A program made the position numbers and the translations under genes. A model generated the notes under the pieces. It did not search any database, had not been told where the DNA came from, and worked only from the letters and a program-made list of their open reading frames with translations. Positions 46,262 through 56,110 of a stretch of DNA of 64,000 nucleotides are shown here, one piece after another (the stretch's first letter is position 1; each line of letters opens with the position of its first letter). This DNA is from Phenylobacterium sp. (GTDB taxonomy: Bacteria > Pseudomonadota > Alphaproteobacteria > Caulobacterales > Caulobacteraceae), in contig JAGNIV010000003.1 of assembly GCA_018001015.1 (NCBI GenBank), positions 1-64,000 on the forward strand, given 5' to 3'.

Positions 46262-47152
46262 ATGATCGACCTCGTCATCGAACAACGCCGCAAGGACCTT
46301 GGCGGGTTCGAGGTGGGGCGGGTGCTGCCGTTCCATGCCCACCGGATGGTGGGCCCCTTCATCTTCTTCGACCACATGGGTCCGGCCGATTTCACCGCAG
46401 GCTTCCCGCGCAGCGTCGATGTGCGGCCCCACCCCCACATCGGCCTCTCGACCGTCAGCTATCTGTTCGAAGGCCAGATGACCCACCGCGACTCCGTCGG
46501 CGCCACCCAGGTGGTGAAGCCCGGCGAGGTGAACTGGATGACCGCCGGCCGGGGCATCACTCACTCCGAGCGCTTCGAGGACCTGCGCGCCCACGGCGGC
46601 CGCATGGACGGCATCCAGACCTGGGTCGCCCTGCCCGACGGCCAGGAGGAGATCGATCCGGCCTTCTATCACCACGGCGTCGCCGACCTGCCGACCTATG
46701 AGGAAAACGGCATGTGGGCCCGGCTGATCGTCGGCAAGGCCTTCGGCGCGGAGGCCAAGGTCAAGACCCACTCGCCGATGTTCTATGTCCACTGGGCCCT
46801 GCAGGCCGGCGCGAAGGCCCAGCTGCCCGCGGAGTATCCCGAGCGCGCCGCCTATGTGGCGCGGGGCGAGGTCGAGGTCCTGGGCCAGACCTTCCACCAA
46901 GGCCAGATGATCATCTTCAAACCCGGCGAGCCGGTGCTGTTCACCGCCGCAACGCCCGCCATCGTCATGCTGCTTGGGGGCGAGCCGGTGGGCCCGCGCT
47001 TCATCGAGTGGAACTTCGTCTCGTCGTCCAAGGCGCGCATCGAGCAGGCCAAGGCCGACTGGCGCGCCGGCCGCATGAAGCTGCCCGACGCCGACGACCA
47101 GGAGTTCATCCCCCTGCCCGAGCCGTCGCCACCCGCCGATCCGATGTCCTGA
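46262..47152 (+). CDS. Pirin-family protein
   Basis: The 296-residue protein has the two-cupin pirin fold. The metal-binding cluster reads PHPHIGLSTVSYLFEG with further ligands in THSERF; GFEVGRVLPFHAHRMVGPFIFFDHMGP is the typical N-terminal block. Bacterial pirins act as quercetinases or redox-linked regulators. It follows the Lrp gene by 12 bases and may share its transcript. It ends just before repeat copy 4. Confidence 0.95.
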   Translation: MIDLVIEQRRKDLGGFEVGRVLPFHAHRMVGPFIFFDHMGPADFTAGFPRSVDVRPHPHIGLSTVSYLFEGQMTHRDSVGATQVVKPGEVNWMTAGRGITHSERFEDLRAHGGRMDGIQTWVALPDGQEEIDPAFYHHGVADLPTYEENGMWARLIVGKAFGAEAKVKTHSPMFYVHWALQAGAKAQLPAEYPERAAYVARGEVEVLGQTFHQGQMIIFKPGEPVLFTAATPAIVMLLGGEPVGPRFIEWNFVSSSKARIEQAKADWRAGRMKLPDADDQEFIPLPEPSPPADPMS

Positions 47153-47157
47153 AAAAC

Positions 47158-47268
47158 CGTCATCCCGGCCAAGGCCCGCTCGCGGGCCGCAGAGCCGGGA
47201 CCCAGGGGCCGGCGCACTGCGGTTCCCCCTGGATCCCGGCTCTCCGCTACGCTGCGACCGGGATGACG
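47158..47268. repeat. Dispersed palindromic repeat, copy 4
   Basis: Begins cgtcatcccggcc five bases after the pirin stop and ends accgggatgacg eight bases before the convergent pgsA stop. Inner arms cgggacccagggg and cccctggatcccg pair. The loop is longer than in copies 2 and 3. Confidence 0.85.
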
Positions 47269-47275
47269 AGGGGGT

Positions 47276-47902
47276 TTAGGTCGCCAGGGCCTTGCGCGTC
47301 TGGTCCCAGTACTGCCAGCCGGTTATCAGTGTCACCAGGGCCGCCAGCCACAGCACCGTGTGGGCGAAGATCGTCACCGGTCCCTGGATGGCCGGGTCCG
47401 AGGGCATCTGGAACGCGGCCCACGAGGCCACCAGCAACTCCGCGCCCAAACCCACCAGCTGCAGAGTGGTCTTCCATTTGGCCAGCAGGGTCACCGGCAG
47501 CTTGATCCCCCTGCCGGCGCCGACCTCGCGCAGGGCGCTGACCGTGAACTCCCGGAACAGGATCAGGCCCACCGGCAGCACCACCATCGGCTGCGGACCG
47601 AGCGCCATCAGGCCCAGGATGGCGCCGGCCACCAGCACCTTGTCGCCGATCGGATCGAGGATCGCGCCCCAGACCGTCACCGCATCCAGCTTGCGCGCCA
47701 GCCAGCCGTCGAAATAGTCGGTCACCGCGGCGATCACGAAGGCCCAGAAGGCGAACCTCTGCAGGGCGAACTGGGTGTCGGGCGTTAGGGTCTCGCTGAC
47801 ATAGGGCACGCCCCCCGCCGCCGCGGCCAGGGCCACGAACATGAAGACCGTCAGGATCAGGCGGCCGGTGGAGAGGATGTTGGGCAGGGACTTCATCATC
47901 AC
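47276..47902 (-). CDS. pgsA: CDP-diacylglycerol--glycerol-3-phosphate 3-phosphatidyltransferase
   Basis: The 208-residue membrane protein carries the full CDP-alcohol phosphotransferase signature DG-x2-AR-x8-G-x3-D-x3-D at residues 65-87 (DYFDGWLAR through DPIGDK). It makes phosphatidylglycerol phosphate at the inner membrane. NILSTGRLILT is the usual N-terminal start of PgsA; any of the first three Met codons could be used. It follows uvrC on the same strand with a 29-base gap, an arrangement conserved in many proteobacteria. Confidence 0.95.
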   Translation of the reverse strand: MMMKSLPNILSTGRLILTVFMFVALAAAAGGVPYVSETLTPDTQFALQRFAFWAFVIAAVTDYFDGWLARKLDAVTVWGAILDPIGDKVLVAGAILGLMALGPQPMVVLPVGLILFREFTVSALREVGAGRGIKLPVTLLAKWKTTLQLVGLGAELLVASWAAFQMPSDPAIQGPVTIFAHTVLWLAALVTLITGWQYWDQTRKALAT

Positions 47903-47931
47903 AGTCTAACGCTCCAGCGCAGCTTCCGTCG

Positions 47932-49800
47932 CTAGCTCTTCCGGAAGAAGTCGAAAATCCGCTGGGCCAGGGGTTCGCTGACCCCATCGACCTTCATGAT
48001 GTCATCCACCGAGGCCCTGGAGACCCCGCGCGCCGAGCCGAAGGCGTGCAGCAGGGCGCGCTTGCGGCCCGGCCCCACCCCCTCGATCTCGTCGAGCGGG
48101 TTCTTCTTCATGTCGATGGACCGCTTGATGCGGTGGGTGCCGATGGCGAACCGGTGAGCTTCGTCGCGCAGCCGCTGCAGGTAGTAGAGAACCGGCGACT
48201 TGGGCTCGAGCATGAACTGCGGCTTGCCGGCCACGTGGAACCGCTCCAGGCCTGCGTCGCGGTCGGGGCCCTTCGCCACGCCCACCACCGGGATGTCGTC
48301 CACACCAAGGTCGGCCATCACCTCCATCACCGCCGAAATCTGGCCCGCGCCGCCATCGATCAGCACCAGATCGGGCCGGGGGCTGGAGGCCTCGCCGGTC
48401 TCCTCCTCCTTGACCATCCGGCCGAAGCGGCGGCGCAGCACCTCCTTCATCATCCCGAAGTCGTCGCCGGGGGTGAGCTCGGTCCCTTTGATGTTGAACT
48501 TCCGGTACTGGTTCTTCTGGAAGCCCTCGGGTCCGGCCACGATCATGCCGCCGACCGCGTTGGTCCCCATGATGTGGCTGTTGTCATAGACCTCGATCCG
48601 CTCGGGCGGGCCCTCCAGGCCGAAGGCCTCGGCCACCCCGGCCAGCAGCTTCCCCTGGGCCGAACTCTCGCTCATCTTCCGGCCCAGGGCCTCACGGGCG
48701 TTGGTCAGGGCGTGGTCCACCAGCCCCTTCTTCTCGCCCTTCTGCGGCCGACTGATCTCCACCTTGCGGCCGGCCTTCAGGGTGAAGGCCTCGTTCAGGA
48801 GCTCGCGCTCGGCGGGCTCCACATTGGTCAGGATCAGCCGGGGGATCGGCTTGTCGTCATAGAACTGGCCGAGAAAGGCCCCCATCACGTCGATATCCTC
48901 GTCGGACTTGTCGACCCGGGGGAAGTAGGCGCGGTTGCCCCAGTTCTGGCCGGCCCGGAAGAAGAACACCTGGACGCAGGCCTGCCCGCCTTCCGCGAAC
49001 AGGGCGAAGACGTCGGCCTCCTCCAGGCTCTCCGGATTGATCTGCTGTTCCTGGGCGACAGAGGCGAGCGCCCGGATGCGGTCGCGCAGGCGGGCGGCAC
49101 GCTCGAACTCCATGTCGTCAGAGGCGGCCTGCATCTCGCCCGACATCTTGGAGATCACCGCCCGGCTCTTGCCGCGCAGGAAGTCCTCGGCCTGCTCCAC
49201 CAGGCCCGCATAGTCCTCCAGGCTCACCAGCCCCGTGCAGGGCGCTGCGCAGCGCTTGATCTGGTGCAGCATGCAGGGCCGGGTGCGGCTCTCATAGACG
49301 CTGTCGGAGCACGACCGCAGCAGGAAGGCCTTCTGCAGGGTGTTCAGCGTGCGGTTCACCGCCCAGGCGCTGGCGAAGGGCCCGAAATAGTCGCCCTTGA
49401 TGGTGTGGGCCCCGCGGTGCTTGCGCAGCTGGGCGGCCGGGTGCTCCCGACGGATGACGATCTCGGGGAAGCTCTTGTCGTCCCGCAGCAGCACGTTGAA
49501 GCGCGGTTTCAGCTGCTTGATCAGGTTGATTTCGAGGAACAGGGCGTCGGTCTCGGTGCGGACCGTGACGAACTCCATGGACCGGGTCAGGTCCACCATC
49601 AGGGCGATGCGTTGGGTGTGGAAACGGCCCTGGGCGTATTGCAGCACCCGCTTCTTCAGGGACTTGGCCTTGCCCACATAGAGGACCTCTCCGTCCTCGC
49701 CCATCATGCGATAGACGCCCGGCGCGTCGGGCAGGCGCTTCACCTGATCCTTGATCAGCTCGGCCCCCTTCAGAGGCGCCAGGGCGGTGTCCGTCGGCAT
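47932..49800 (-). CDS. uvrC: Excinuclease ABC subunit C
   Basis: The 622-residue protein is UvrC, which makes both incisions in nucleotide excision repair. It has the GIY-YIG nuclease domain ([26 protein letters not shown]), the UvrB-interaction motif (about 205-240), the central RNase H-like nuclease domain ([17 protein letters not shown] and [14 protein letters not shown]) and a C-terminal helix-hairpin-helix pair ([17 protein letters not shown]). The length is normal. Start at 49800 is chosen for the family-like N-terminus. Confidence 0.97.
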   Translation of the reverse strand: MPTDTALAPLKGAELIKDQVKRLPDAPGVYRMMGEDGEVLYVGKAKSLKKRVLQYAQGRFHTQRIALMVDLTRSMEFVTVRTETDALFLEINLIKQLKPRFNVLLRDDKSFPEIVIRREHPAAQLRKHRGAHTIKGDYFGPFASAWAVNRTLNTLQKAFLLRSCSDSVYESRTRPCMLHQIKRCAAPCTGLVSLEDYAGLVEQAEDFLRGKSRAVISKMSGEMQAASDDMEFERAARLRDRIRALASVAQEQQINPESLEEADVFALFAEGGQACVQVFFFRAGQNWGNRAYFPRVDKSDEDIDVMGAFLGQFYDDKPIPRLILTNVEPAERELLNEAFTLKAGRKVEISRPQKGEKKGLVDHALTNAREALGRKMSESSAQGKLLAGVAEAFGLEGPPERIEVYDNSHIMGTNAVGGMIVAGPEGFQKNQYRKFNIKGTELTPGDDFGMMKEVLRRRFGRMVKEEETGEASSPRPDLVLIDGGAGQISAVMEVMADLGVDDIPVVGVAKGPDRDAGLERFHVAGKPQFMLEPKSPVLYYLQRLRDEAHRFAIGTHRIKRSIDMKKNPLDEIEGVGPGRKRALLHAFGSARGVSRASVDDIMKVDGVSEPLAQRIFDFFRKS

Positions 49801-49953
49801 GCCACAGATATAGGCGAGTCCGCGTCGCGGCGCAGTGCCGCCGCGACTTTTCGTCAGTCCCGCAATGCCGAGGGATGCGCCTGTCCGCGCCGTTCGATAT
49901 GAGGGGCGTCGCTTGATCGCCGCTGGGCTTCAGGACAGCGCGGGGATGCAGCT

Positions 49954-51402
49954 TTGCCCAAGATCGACTTCAAGGCCCTCTTCGACACCCTGCCCAGCCC
50001 CTACATGGTGCTGGATCGGGAGCTGCGGTACGTCGAGGTCAACCGGGCCTATGCCGAGACCCTGGCGCGCGCCCGCGGGGAATTGATCGGCCGCCACCTC
50101 TTTGAGGCCTTTCCCGACGACGGTGAAAGCGGGCGGTTGCTGCGCGCCTCGTTCGAGCGGGTGATCGAGACCGGCCAGTCCGACACCATGGCCCTGATCG
50201 CCTACGCCATCGAGCGTCCCGCCAACCAGGGTGGCGGCATGGAGATGCGCTATTGGTCGGCGGTCCACACCCCGCTGTTCGGCGATGACGGCCGGGTCGC
50301 CTTCATCGTGCAGAACACCGTCGATGTCACCGAACTGCAGACGCTCAAGCAGATGGCCAGCGGCGACGCGCCGGCGCCGGGCGAGACCAGTCTGCTGCAG
50401 CGTGTGCAGGAGGTTCAGCAGGCCAACCTGTCCCTGCTGCAGGAAACCAGCGAACTTCGCGACATCTTCCGCCAGGCGCCGGGCTTCATGGCCGTCCTCA
50501 CCGGCTCGGACCTGACCTTCACCCTGGCCAACGACGCCTATCAGCAGCTGATCGGCCATCGCGAGGTGATGGGCCGCCCGATCGATCAGGCCCTGCCCGA
50601 GGTACGCGGCCAGGGGTTCGTCAACCTGCTGGAGAATGTGATGGCCAGCCGGGAGCCCTTCATCGGCCGCTCCGCCAGCGTGGTCCTGCAACGCACGCCG
50701 GAAGGGCCGCCCGAAGAGCGCTTCGTCGACTTCATCTACCAACCGATCCTTGGCCCCGACGGCGAGGCGGCCGGGGTCTTCGTCGAGGGCAGCGACGTCA
50801 CCGACCGCGTGCGCGCCGAGCAGCAGCAGAAGTTGCTGCTGGACGAGTTGAACCACCGCGTGAAGAACACGCTCGCCACCGTCCAGTCGATCGCCGCCCA
50901 GACCCTGCGCACCAGCCCCGACCCGGCCACCTTCAACCAGGCCTTCGAGTCCCGGCTGTTGGCGCTCTCGTCCACCCACGACCTGTTGACCGCGTCGAGC
51001 TGGCGGGGCGCGGACCTGCGTGACATCCTGCTGGCTGAGTTCCGGCCGCACGGCACCGAGCGCTATCGCCTGGAGGGCCCCGACCTCGGCCTCTCGCCGG
51101 CCCGCGCCCTCGCTCTTGGCCTGCTGTTCCACGAACTGGCCACCAACGCCGCCAAGTACGGCGCGCTCTCCAGCCCCGAGGGCTGTGTTAAGGTGACCTG
51201 GGGCCTTGAGGACGCCGGCGGCGAGGATCGCCTGGTGATCACCTGGACCGAGGAAAAGGGCCCCAAGGTCGGCCCTCCCACGCGCAAGGGCTTCGGCTCA
51301 CGCCTGATCGAGCGCAGTCTGAAGGGCGAGCTCGGCGGCGAGGCCACCCTGGACTATCGCCAAGACGGCCTGCACTGCCGCGTGGTCCTGCCCCTGGACT
51401 AG
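49954..51402 (+). CDS. PAS-containing HWE-type histidine kinase
   Basis: The 482-residue soluble kinase has two PAS domains (about 5-125 and 170-285) and an HWE/HisKA_2 catalytic part. The phosphoaccepting His301 is in LDELNHRVKNTL; the N-box reads LGLLFHELATNAAKYG and the family W-x-E is in VITWTEEKGP. Such kinases often work in light, oxygen or general stress signalling; the PAS ligand is unknown. A TTG start is used. No response regulator adjoins it. Confidence 0.92.
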   Translation: MPKIDFKALFDTLPSPYMVLDRELRYVEVNRAYAETLARARGELIGRHLFEAFPDDGESGRLLRASFERVIETGQSDTMALIAYAIERPANQGGGMEMRYWSAVHTPLFGDDGRVAFIVQNTVDVTELQTLKQMASGDAPAPGETSLLQRVQEVQQANLSLLQETSELRDIFRQAPGFMAVLTGSDLTFTLANDAYQQLIGHREVMGRPIDQALPEVRGQGFVNLLENVMASREPFIGRSASVVLQRTPEGPPEERFVDFIYQPILGPDGEAAGVFVEGSDVTDRVRAEQQQKLLLDELNHRVKNTLATVQSIAAQTLRTSPDPATFNQAFESRLLALSSTHDLLTASSWRGADLRDILLAEFRPHGTERYRLEGPDLGLSPARALALGLLFHELATNAAKYGALSSPEGCVKVTWGLEDAGGEDRLVITWTEEKGPKVGPPTRKGFGSRLIERSLKGELGGEATLDYRQDGLHCRVVLPLD

Positions 51403-51512
51403 AGCATTTTCCGATAAGTGTGAAACGGTTATCGGATCGAAAAATGCTCTAACTTTTTGAATTATAGCCCTTTTCATCCGCTCTGAACGAGTCAATCAGA
51501 GCGGAAAGGGCT
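51400..51512. repeat. Twin hairpin element between convergent genes
   Basis: Two hairpins lie back to back. The first pairs agagcatttt with aaaatgctct (51401-51450), with inner gataa/ttatc. The second pairs agccctttt..ccgctctga with tcagagcgg..aaagggct (51466-51512). Together they fill exactly the space between the stop codons of the kinase and the epimerase. A similar pair is at 59912-60045. Confidence 0.8.
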
Positions 51513-52385
51513 CTAGTCGCGCCGGGGCTTGGTCTTCGCGCCAGGCGTCTGGGCGATGTAGTCGATCAAGGCCCGGCTCGGCGCCCAGCCCAGCAGGCGG
51601 CTCTTGCTGGTGTCGATATCGGCGCTCATCCGGTTGCCCGCCACCTCCGGCCCCATGACGATCTCGCCGCCGAACATCTCCGCCACCTCAAGGATGGAAT
51701 AGGCGCGGCTGTCGCCCAGGCCGAAGTCGTCGCCCTCGCCGCTCTCGCCCACCAGGACCAGGCCTTCGACGATGTCGTCGATATGGGTGAAGTTACGCTT
51801 CTGGGTCCCCGGCGCATTGACCCGCAGATGTTCGCCGGCCAGACGGCGCTGGCGGAAGATCTCGATCAGGGTGCCGTAGGCCCCGGCCCGCTCGCCCGGC
51901 CCATAGACATTGTAGAAGTAGGTGATGGCGTATTTCAGCCCGTACCAGTCGCCGTAGTTGCGGACCATCTCGGTATTGGTGGCCTTGGTCCAGGCATAGG
52001 GGCTCTGGTCGCGCCCCAGCCCGCCGTCGCCGAACTTGGTGGACGAGCCGGCATAGAGCAGCTTGCACCCCTTGGTGCGGCAGAATTCCAGCACCCCGAA
52101 GGTCCCGGCCTTGTTCAGATCCCAGACCACCGCCGGCTCCAGCAGGCTCTTCTCGACCCGGGAGTACTCCCCGAGGTGGAACACCAGGTCCGGAGTCTCG
52201 GGCACGTGGGTCGCGATGTCCTTGGTGTGGCCCTCGCGATAGTCGACGCCGGCGACGTGGGCGTCCTTTGTGCCGGCGAAATAGTTGTCCAGCGAGATCA
52301 CCCTGTGACCGTCGGCCACGAGGCGCGCGCACAGCGACGAACCAATGAACCCGGCGCCGCCGGTGACGAGAATGAGCTTGGCCAT
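51513..52385 (-). CDS. NAD-dependent epimerase/dehydratase
   Basis: The 290-residue protein is an extended short-chain dehydrogenase with the NAD motif LVTGGAGFIGSSLCARL, a catalytic Tyr-x3-Lys in SPYAWTKATN, and a UDP-sugar contact region (NVYGPGERAGAYGTLIEIF, FTHIDDIVEG). It probably changes a nucleotide sugar for cell-surface polysaccharide. It stands as a single gene; its sugar cannot be told. Confidence 0.93.
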   Translation of the reverse strand: MAKLILVTGGAGFIGSSLCARLVADGHRVISLDNYFAGTKDAHVAGVDYREGHTKDIATHVPETPDLVFHLGEYSRVEKSLLEPAVVWDLNKAGTFGVLEFCRTKGCKLLYAGSSTKFGDGGLGRDQSPYAWTKATNTEMVRNYGDWYGLKYAITYFYNVYGPGERAGAYGTLIEIFRQRRLAGEHLRVNAPGTQKRNFTHIDDIVEGLVLVGESGEGDDFGLGDSRAYSILEVAEMFGGEIVMGPEVAGNRMSADIDTSKSRLLGWAPSRALIDYIAQTPGAKTKPRRD

Positions 52386-52420
52386 GGAATCAGAATGGCG
52401 CGACAGGCTTTAAGGTCGCC

Positions 52421-54211
52421 CTAAAGCCTGACGCCGCCCGCCTGCAGTTTAGCGAAGCCGGCCTTGGTGAGCTTCACATAGCCCTTGGCGCCGTCCTTGT
52501 AGAACATCGCCCCCTTCACCTTGCCGGGATCGAAGCCGTCGGCGACCAGGTCCAGCTTGCGGTACTTGAAGGTGCCCGTGGTCTCGATGGCCGGCAGGAT
52601 GCGCACGAACACCGGCTGGGCGTAGGGCGGCAGGTCTGCCGCCACCTGGGCCCCAAACACCTTGATGTCGAAGTCGCTGTCCACCACCAGGCCCGCCATG
52701 CCCGCGCGGCCGTCGGCGCCGGGCGCCTCCACGCCATAGACATTGGCCTCGACGACCCCCGGGATGGCCTGCAGCCGCTCGGCGACCTCGCCGGTGGAGA
52801 CATTCTCGCCCTTCCAGCGGAAGGTGTCGCCGATGCGGTCGACGAAATAGAAGTAGCCGTCGCCATCGGTCTTCATCAGGTCGCCGGTGCGGAACCAGGC
52901 GTCACCCTTTTCGAACACGTCGCGCAGAACCTTGCGGTCCGAGGCCGCCTTGTCGACATAGCCGATGTATTCGCTGCGGGCGTCCCCCAGGCCGATCTTG
53001 CCGATGCACTCGCCCACCTGTCCGGCGCCGGCCTCGATGCAGAAGCCGCCGGTTCCGCGGATCGGCGCCTCAGCCTCCACGTCGTACTGGACCAGGCGGA
53101 TGTTGAACTTGTTGCGCAGCCATTTGGGCGCGCGGCCGATGGCGCCCGTCCGGCCATCGAAGTTGAACATCGACACATTGCCTTCGGTCGAACCGTAAAA
53201 CTCCAGGATCTCGGGAATCTTGAACCGCGACGTCATCTCCGCCCAGACGTCCGGGCGCAGCCCGTTACCGAAGGCCAGCCTCAGCTTGTGGCGCGTGTCG
53301 TCCTCGCCGGGCGCCTGGTTCACCAGATACCGGCAGAGCTCGCCGATATAGACGAACATGGTCGCCTCCTGCGCCACCACGTCGGACCAGAAATGGCTGG
53401 CGGAGAACTTCTTCTTCAACACCACCGAGCCGCCGTTCAGCAGCGCCGCGCCCAGACCGCAGAGCCCACCCGTGGAGTGGTAGAGCGGCAGGGGGTTGTA
53501 GACCCGGTCCTTGTCCGTCGCCCCGGTCGAGCCGGCGAAACCGCGCATGAACAGCTGGGCCCGCACGTGGGTGATCCTCGCCGCCTTGGGCAGACCTGTC
53601 GTCCCCGAGGTATAGATGTAGAGCGCGGTGTCGCTGGCGGTCATCCCCTCGCGCACCGAACGGTCCGGCGGCAGGGAGCTGCAGCTCTTCAGGGCCTGTG
53701 ACAGGTCGCGCTGGTCGCCCACCGCATGGCCCAGCACCCATTGCTGCATGGGCTTGTCCAGCAGGCCCTTGGCCTCCTCGAAGGCCGGCGAGGTCTCGGC
53801 GTCGACCAGCACGTGGCCGGCGCCCGAGATGTTCAGGCAATGGGCCAGCGCCTGACCCGAGAGCTGATTGTTGATCAGGGCGGTGATCACCCCGACCTTG
53901 GTCAGGCCATACCAGATGGGGAAGTATTCCAGCCGGTTGGGCATGAACAGCGCCACCGTCTGGCCGCGCCGCAGGTTGTTGGTCTTGGCCCAGTGGGCGT
54001 AGCGGTTGGCGATGGCGTCCATCTCGCCATAGGTGACGGTCTTGTCCTCGAAGGTGAGGGCCGGCTTCTCGCGCCACTGGTCGACGGCGGCCTGCAGATC
54101 GTCGCAGATCAGGTTGGGCGAGGCGGGCGCAATGGTCTTCACCCTTTTCAGGGTGCGGTTGAGCCCGCGTACGAACCGCCACTCACGTTCGAGCCGGGCC
54201 TTAAAACTCAT
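52421..54211 (-). CDS. Long-chain acyl-CoA synthetase of the FATP/FadD6 type
   Basis: The 596-residue protein is an AMP-forming ligase with YIYTSGTTGLPKAARITH (P-loop), FYGSTEGNVSMFN and RTGDLMKTDGDGYFYFVDRIGDTFRWKGENVSTGEV, the FATP-type signature, and a short C-terminal domain ending KLTKAGFAKLQAGG. It activates long or very long chain fatty acids, with a basic amphipathic N-terminus that may associate with the membrane. It is clearly distinct from the ligase at 8114-10879. Confidence 0.92.
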   Translation of the reverse strand: MSFKARLEREWRFVRGLNRTLKRVKTIAPASPNLICDDLQAAVDQWREKPALTFEDKTVTYGEMDAIANRYAHWAKTNNLRRGQTVALFMPNRLEYFPIWYGLTKVGVITALINNQLSGQALAHCLNISGAGHVLVDAETSPAFEEAKGLLDKPMQQWVLGHAVGDQRDLSQALKSCSSLPPDRSVREGMTASDTALYIYTSGTTGLPKAARITHVRAQLFMRGFAGSTGATDKDRVYNPLPLYHSTGGLCGLGAALLNGGSVVLKKKFSASHFWSDVVAQEATMFVYIGELCRYLVNQAPGEDDTRHKLRLAFGNGLRPDVWAEMTSRFKIPEILEFYGSTEGNVSMFNFDGRTGAIGRAPKWLRNKFNIRLVQYDVEAEAPIRGTGGFCIEAGAGQVGECIGKIGLGDARSEYIGYVDKAASDRKVLRDVFEKGDAWFRTGDLMKTDGDGYFYFVDRIGDTFRWKGENVSTGEVAERLQAIPGVVEANVYGVEAPGADGRAGMAGLVVDSDFDIKVFGAQVAADLPPYAQPVFVRILPAIETTGTFKYRKLDLVADGFDPGKVKGAMFYKDGAKGYVKLTKAGFAKLQAGGVRL

Positions 54212-54348
54212 GCATACCCTCCGACGTCCGCGCCACCTTGGCGGGGCCGCGAGGTGCGGGTCAAGCGGGGCTTTGGCAGCCCGTTGTCACACCCGCGTCA
54301 GGCGGGCCCCACCGTGGCGGAAAGGACTCAGTCTGATAGGCTTGGCGC

Positions 54349-55080
54349 ATGATCGCCCTGCCCCGCGCCATTCTCTTCGACCTCGACGAGACCCTGCTCT
54401 CCTTCGGCAAGCGCCCACTGCTGCTGGCCGAGGTGGCCGAGGAGTTCGCCGCCGCCCTCGCCCCGATCGCGCCGCTGGAGCTGGCCGATCTCCTGGAGGC
54501 GCATTTCCGGGACTTCTGGTCTGACCCAGAGCGCCACAAGGCCTGGCGGTTCACGCTGGGCGCGGCGCGGCGGAAATTGGTCGGCGACGTCTTCGATGCC
54601 CTGCGTCCGCGCGCCCCGGGCCTGACGCCGGAGATGGCCACGGCCTTCGCCGACCGGTTCCACGCCTATCGCGAGGAGCAGGCCCGCTTCTTTCCGGGCG
54701 CGCTTGAGGCGGTGGACGCGTTGAAGCGACGCGGCGTGAAGCTGGCCCTGGTCACCAACGGCGCCGCGGACGTCCAGCGGGCCAAGATCGAGCGGTTCGA
54801 GCTCTCCCACCGCTTCGAGCACATCCAGATCGAGGGCGAGGCCGGCTTCGGCAAGCCCGAGGAACAGGCCTATCGGCACGCCATGGCCGCGCTCGGAGTC
54901 GAGGCTCATGAGACCTGGATGGTCGGCGATAATCTGGAGTGGGAGGTCGCCGCGCCTCAGCGCCTGGGTATCCACGCCATCTGGCACGACCACCTGGGGG
55001 TGGGCCTGCCCAAGGACAGCTCCATCAAACCCGACCGCATCATCCTGTCCATCGGCGAACTGACGGAAAATCTAGGCTGA
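54349..55080 (+). CDS. HAD-superfamily hydrolase
   Basis: The 243-residue protein has motif I FDLDETLLSFG (Asp nucleophile), motif II LVTNGAAD, the lysine in FGKPEEQAY and motif IV MVGDNLEWEVAAPQ. A helical C1 cap is inserted after motif I. This is the phosphatase branch related to YjjG-like nucleotidases; the substrate is unknown. Confidence 0.92.
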   Translation: MIALPRAILFDLDETLLSFGKRPLLLAEVAEEFAAALAPIAPLELADLLEAHFRDFWSDPERHKAWRFTLGAARRKLVGDVFDALRPRAPGLTPEMATAFADRFHAYREEQARFFPGALEAVDALKRRGVKLALVTNGAADVQRAKIERFELSHRFEHIQIEGEAGFGKPEEQAYRHAMAALGVEAHETWMVGDNLEWEVAAPQRLGIHAIWHDHLGVGLPKDSSIKPDRIILSIGELTENLG

Positions 55081-55128
55081 GCCATCAAATGCGGCGTGTT
55101 TGCGGCTAGAATAGGAAACAATTCGGCG

Positions 55129-55144
55129 CATACTCGAAAGTATG
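55129..55144. promoter_or_regulatory. Inverted repeat upstream of the Pro/Ala-rich protein gene
   Basis: A perfect inverted repeat catact-cgaa-agtatg lies in the AT-rich 242-base gap after the HAD gene, about 180 bases before the next start. The gap holds no credible gene and probably carries the promoter. Confidence 0.35.
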
Positions 55145-55322
55145 TCGTCGAAGATTCTCGGACATGTTGAAGGTTCGGGGAGAAAATGTATACCTCCAAC
55201 CCCATATGGCGCTTGGAACTGGGGACGCCGCATCAAATCAAAGCCGCCAATTCCTCCTGAATCACGGAACGTGTGAGCAGCACCCTCGTTTAACCTCTCG
55301 AACAACATTGGGAGGTCTAAGG

Positions 55323-55961
55323 ATGACTGCCGAATATAGCCCCTTCGCCAAGCCGACGTTCACCGCCGCTGACTTCGAGCGCAGCGACGCGCAACTCGGC
55401 CAACAGTCTCCCGTCTTCACGGAGACGCCGATCTATGCCCAGCCCAAGAGCCGCAAGGCCAAGGGTGGGATCAACCCCCTGATCTTCGCCGCGGTTCCCG
55501 CCGTCGCCCTGGCGCTGGGCGCCGGCATGATGTTCCTGGGCGACCCACGGGACGAGGCGGCTCCGCCGCCCAGCGCGGCCAACACGGTGACTCCCGCTCC
55601 GATGCTGGCGCCGGCCACGCAGACCGCGGCCCCGGCCACGATGGCTCCGGAAGCGCCCGCCGTCACCACCCCGGCTCGGGTCGAGACGGCCCCCGCCCGG
55701 GTCGCCGCCACCCCGACCCGCGTTGCTCGGGCCCGCCCCGCCCCCGCCGCGGTGAGTGCGGAAGGGATGGGCACGGACGCCAGCGCCACAATCCCGGCGA
55801 CGCCGCAGCCCTATTCCGGCCCGGCCCAGACCTCTGCTTCGGCGCCCACCGCCCTCGTGGTCCCGCCGGTGACCGTGGCCGCCGAACCGGTCAATCCGGC
55901 GCCGGCCGAGGCGACGCCGGACTCGGCCCAGCCCGAGGCGGCCAACGTCCCGACCCCGTAA
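55323..55961 (+). CDS. Membrane protein with a Pro/Ala/Thr-rich C-terminal region
   Basis: The 212-residue protein has a 50-residue cytoplasmic N-terminus, one membrane helix (about 51-72, INPLIFAAVPAVALALGAGMM), and 140 residues rich in Pro, Ala, Thr and Val that should extend through the periplasm as a disordered arm. GGAGG seven bases before the ATG supports the start. No family is recognised. It could be a periplasm-spanning scaffold, but there is no direct evidence. Confidence 0.72.
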   Translation: MTAEYSPFAKPTFTAADFERSDAQLGQQSPVFTETPIYAQPKSRKAKGGINPLIFAAVPAVALALGAGMMFLGDPRDEAAPPPSAANTVTPAPMLAPATQTAAPATMAPEAPAVTTPARVETAPARVAATPTRVARARPAPAAVSAEGMGTDASATIPATPQPYSGPAQTSASAPTALVVPPVTVAAEPVNPAPAEATPDSAQPEAANVPTP

Positions 55962-56016
55962 GGGCCACTCAGGCTCCAGGGCTGGAGCCGCTCCTCTCAC
56001 CAGCCCTGACAAACTT

Positions 56017-56043
56017 GGCGGCGCCTCCGGGCGCCGCCTTTTT
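56017..56043 (+). terminator. Rho-independent terminator
   Basis: A perfect 9-base stem (ggcggcgcc and ggcgccgcc) with loop tccg is followed by five T residues, 55 bases after the stop of the Pro/Ala-rich gene. It separates that gene from the toxin-antitoxin operon. Confidence 0.92.
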
Positions 56044-56061
56044 CTCGGGCGATTGACTTTG

Positions 56062-56101
56062 GACCACTTGATAGTCCACCATAATGGACCATCAAGTGGT
56101 C
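56062..56101. promoter_or_regulatory. Palindromic operator of the VapBC-type operon
   Basis: Two 17-base arms (gaccacttgat-a-gtcca and tggac-c-atcaagtggtc) are reverse complements with a single mismatch and are separated by ccataa. The element starts four bases after a TTGACT (56053-56058) and ends ten bases before the antitoxin start, as expected for autorepression by the toxin-antitoxin complex. Confidence 0.8.
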
Positions 56102-56110
56102 AGGTGTCGA

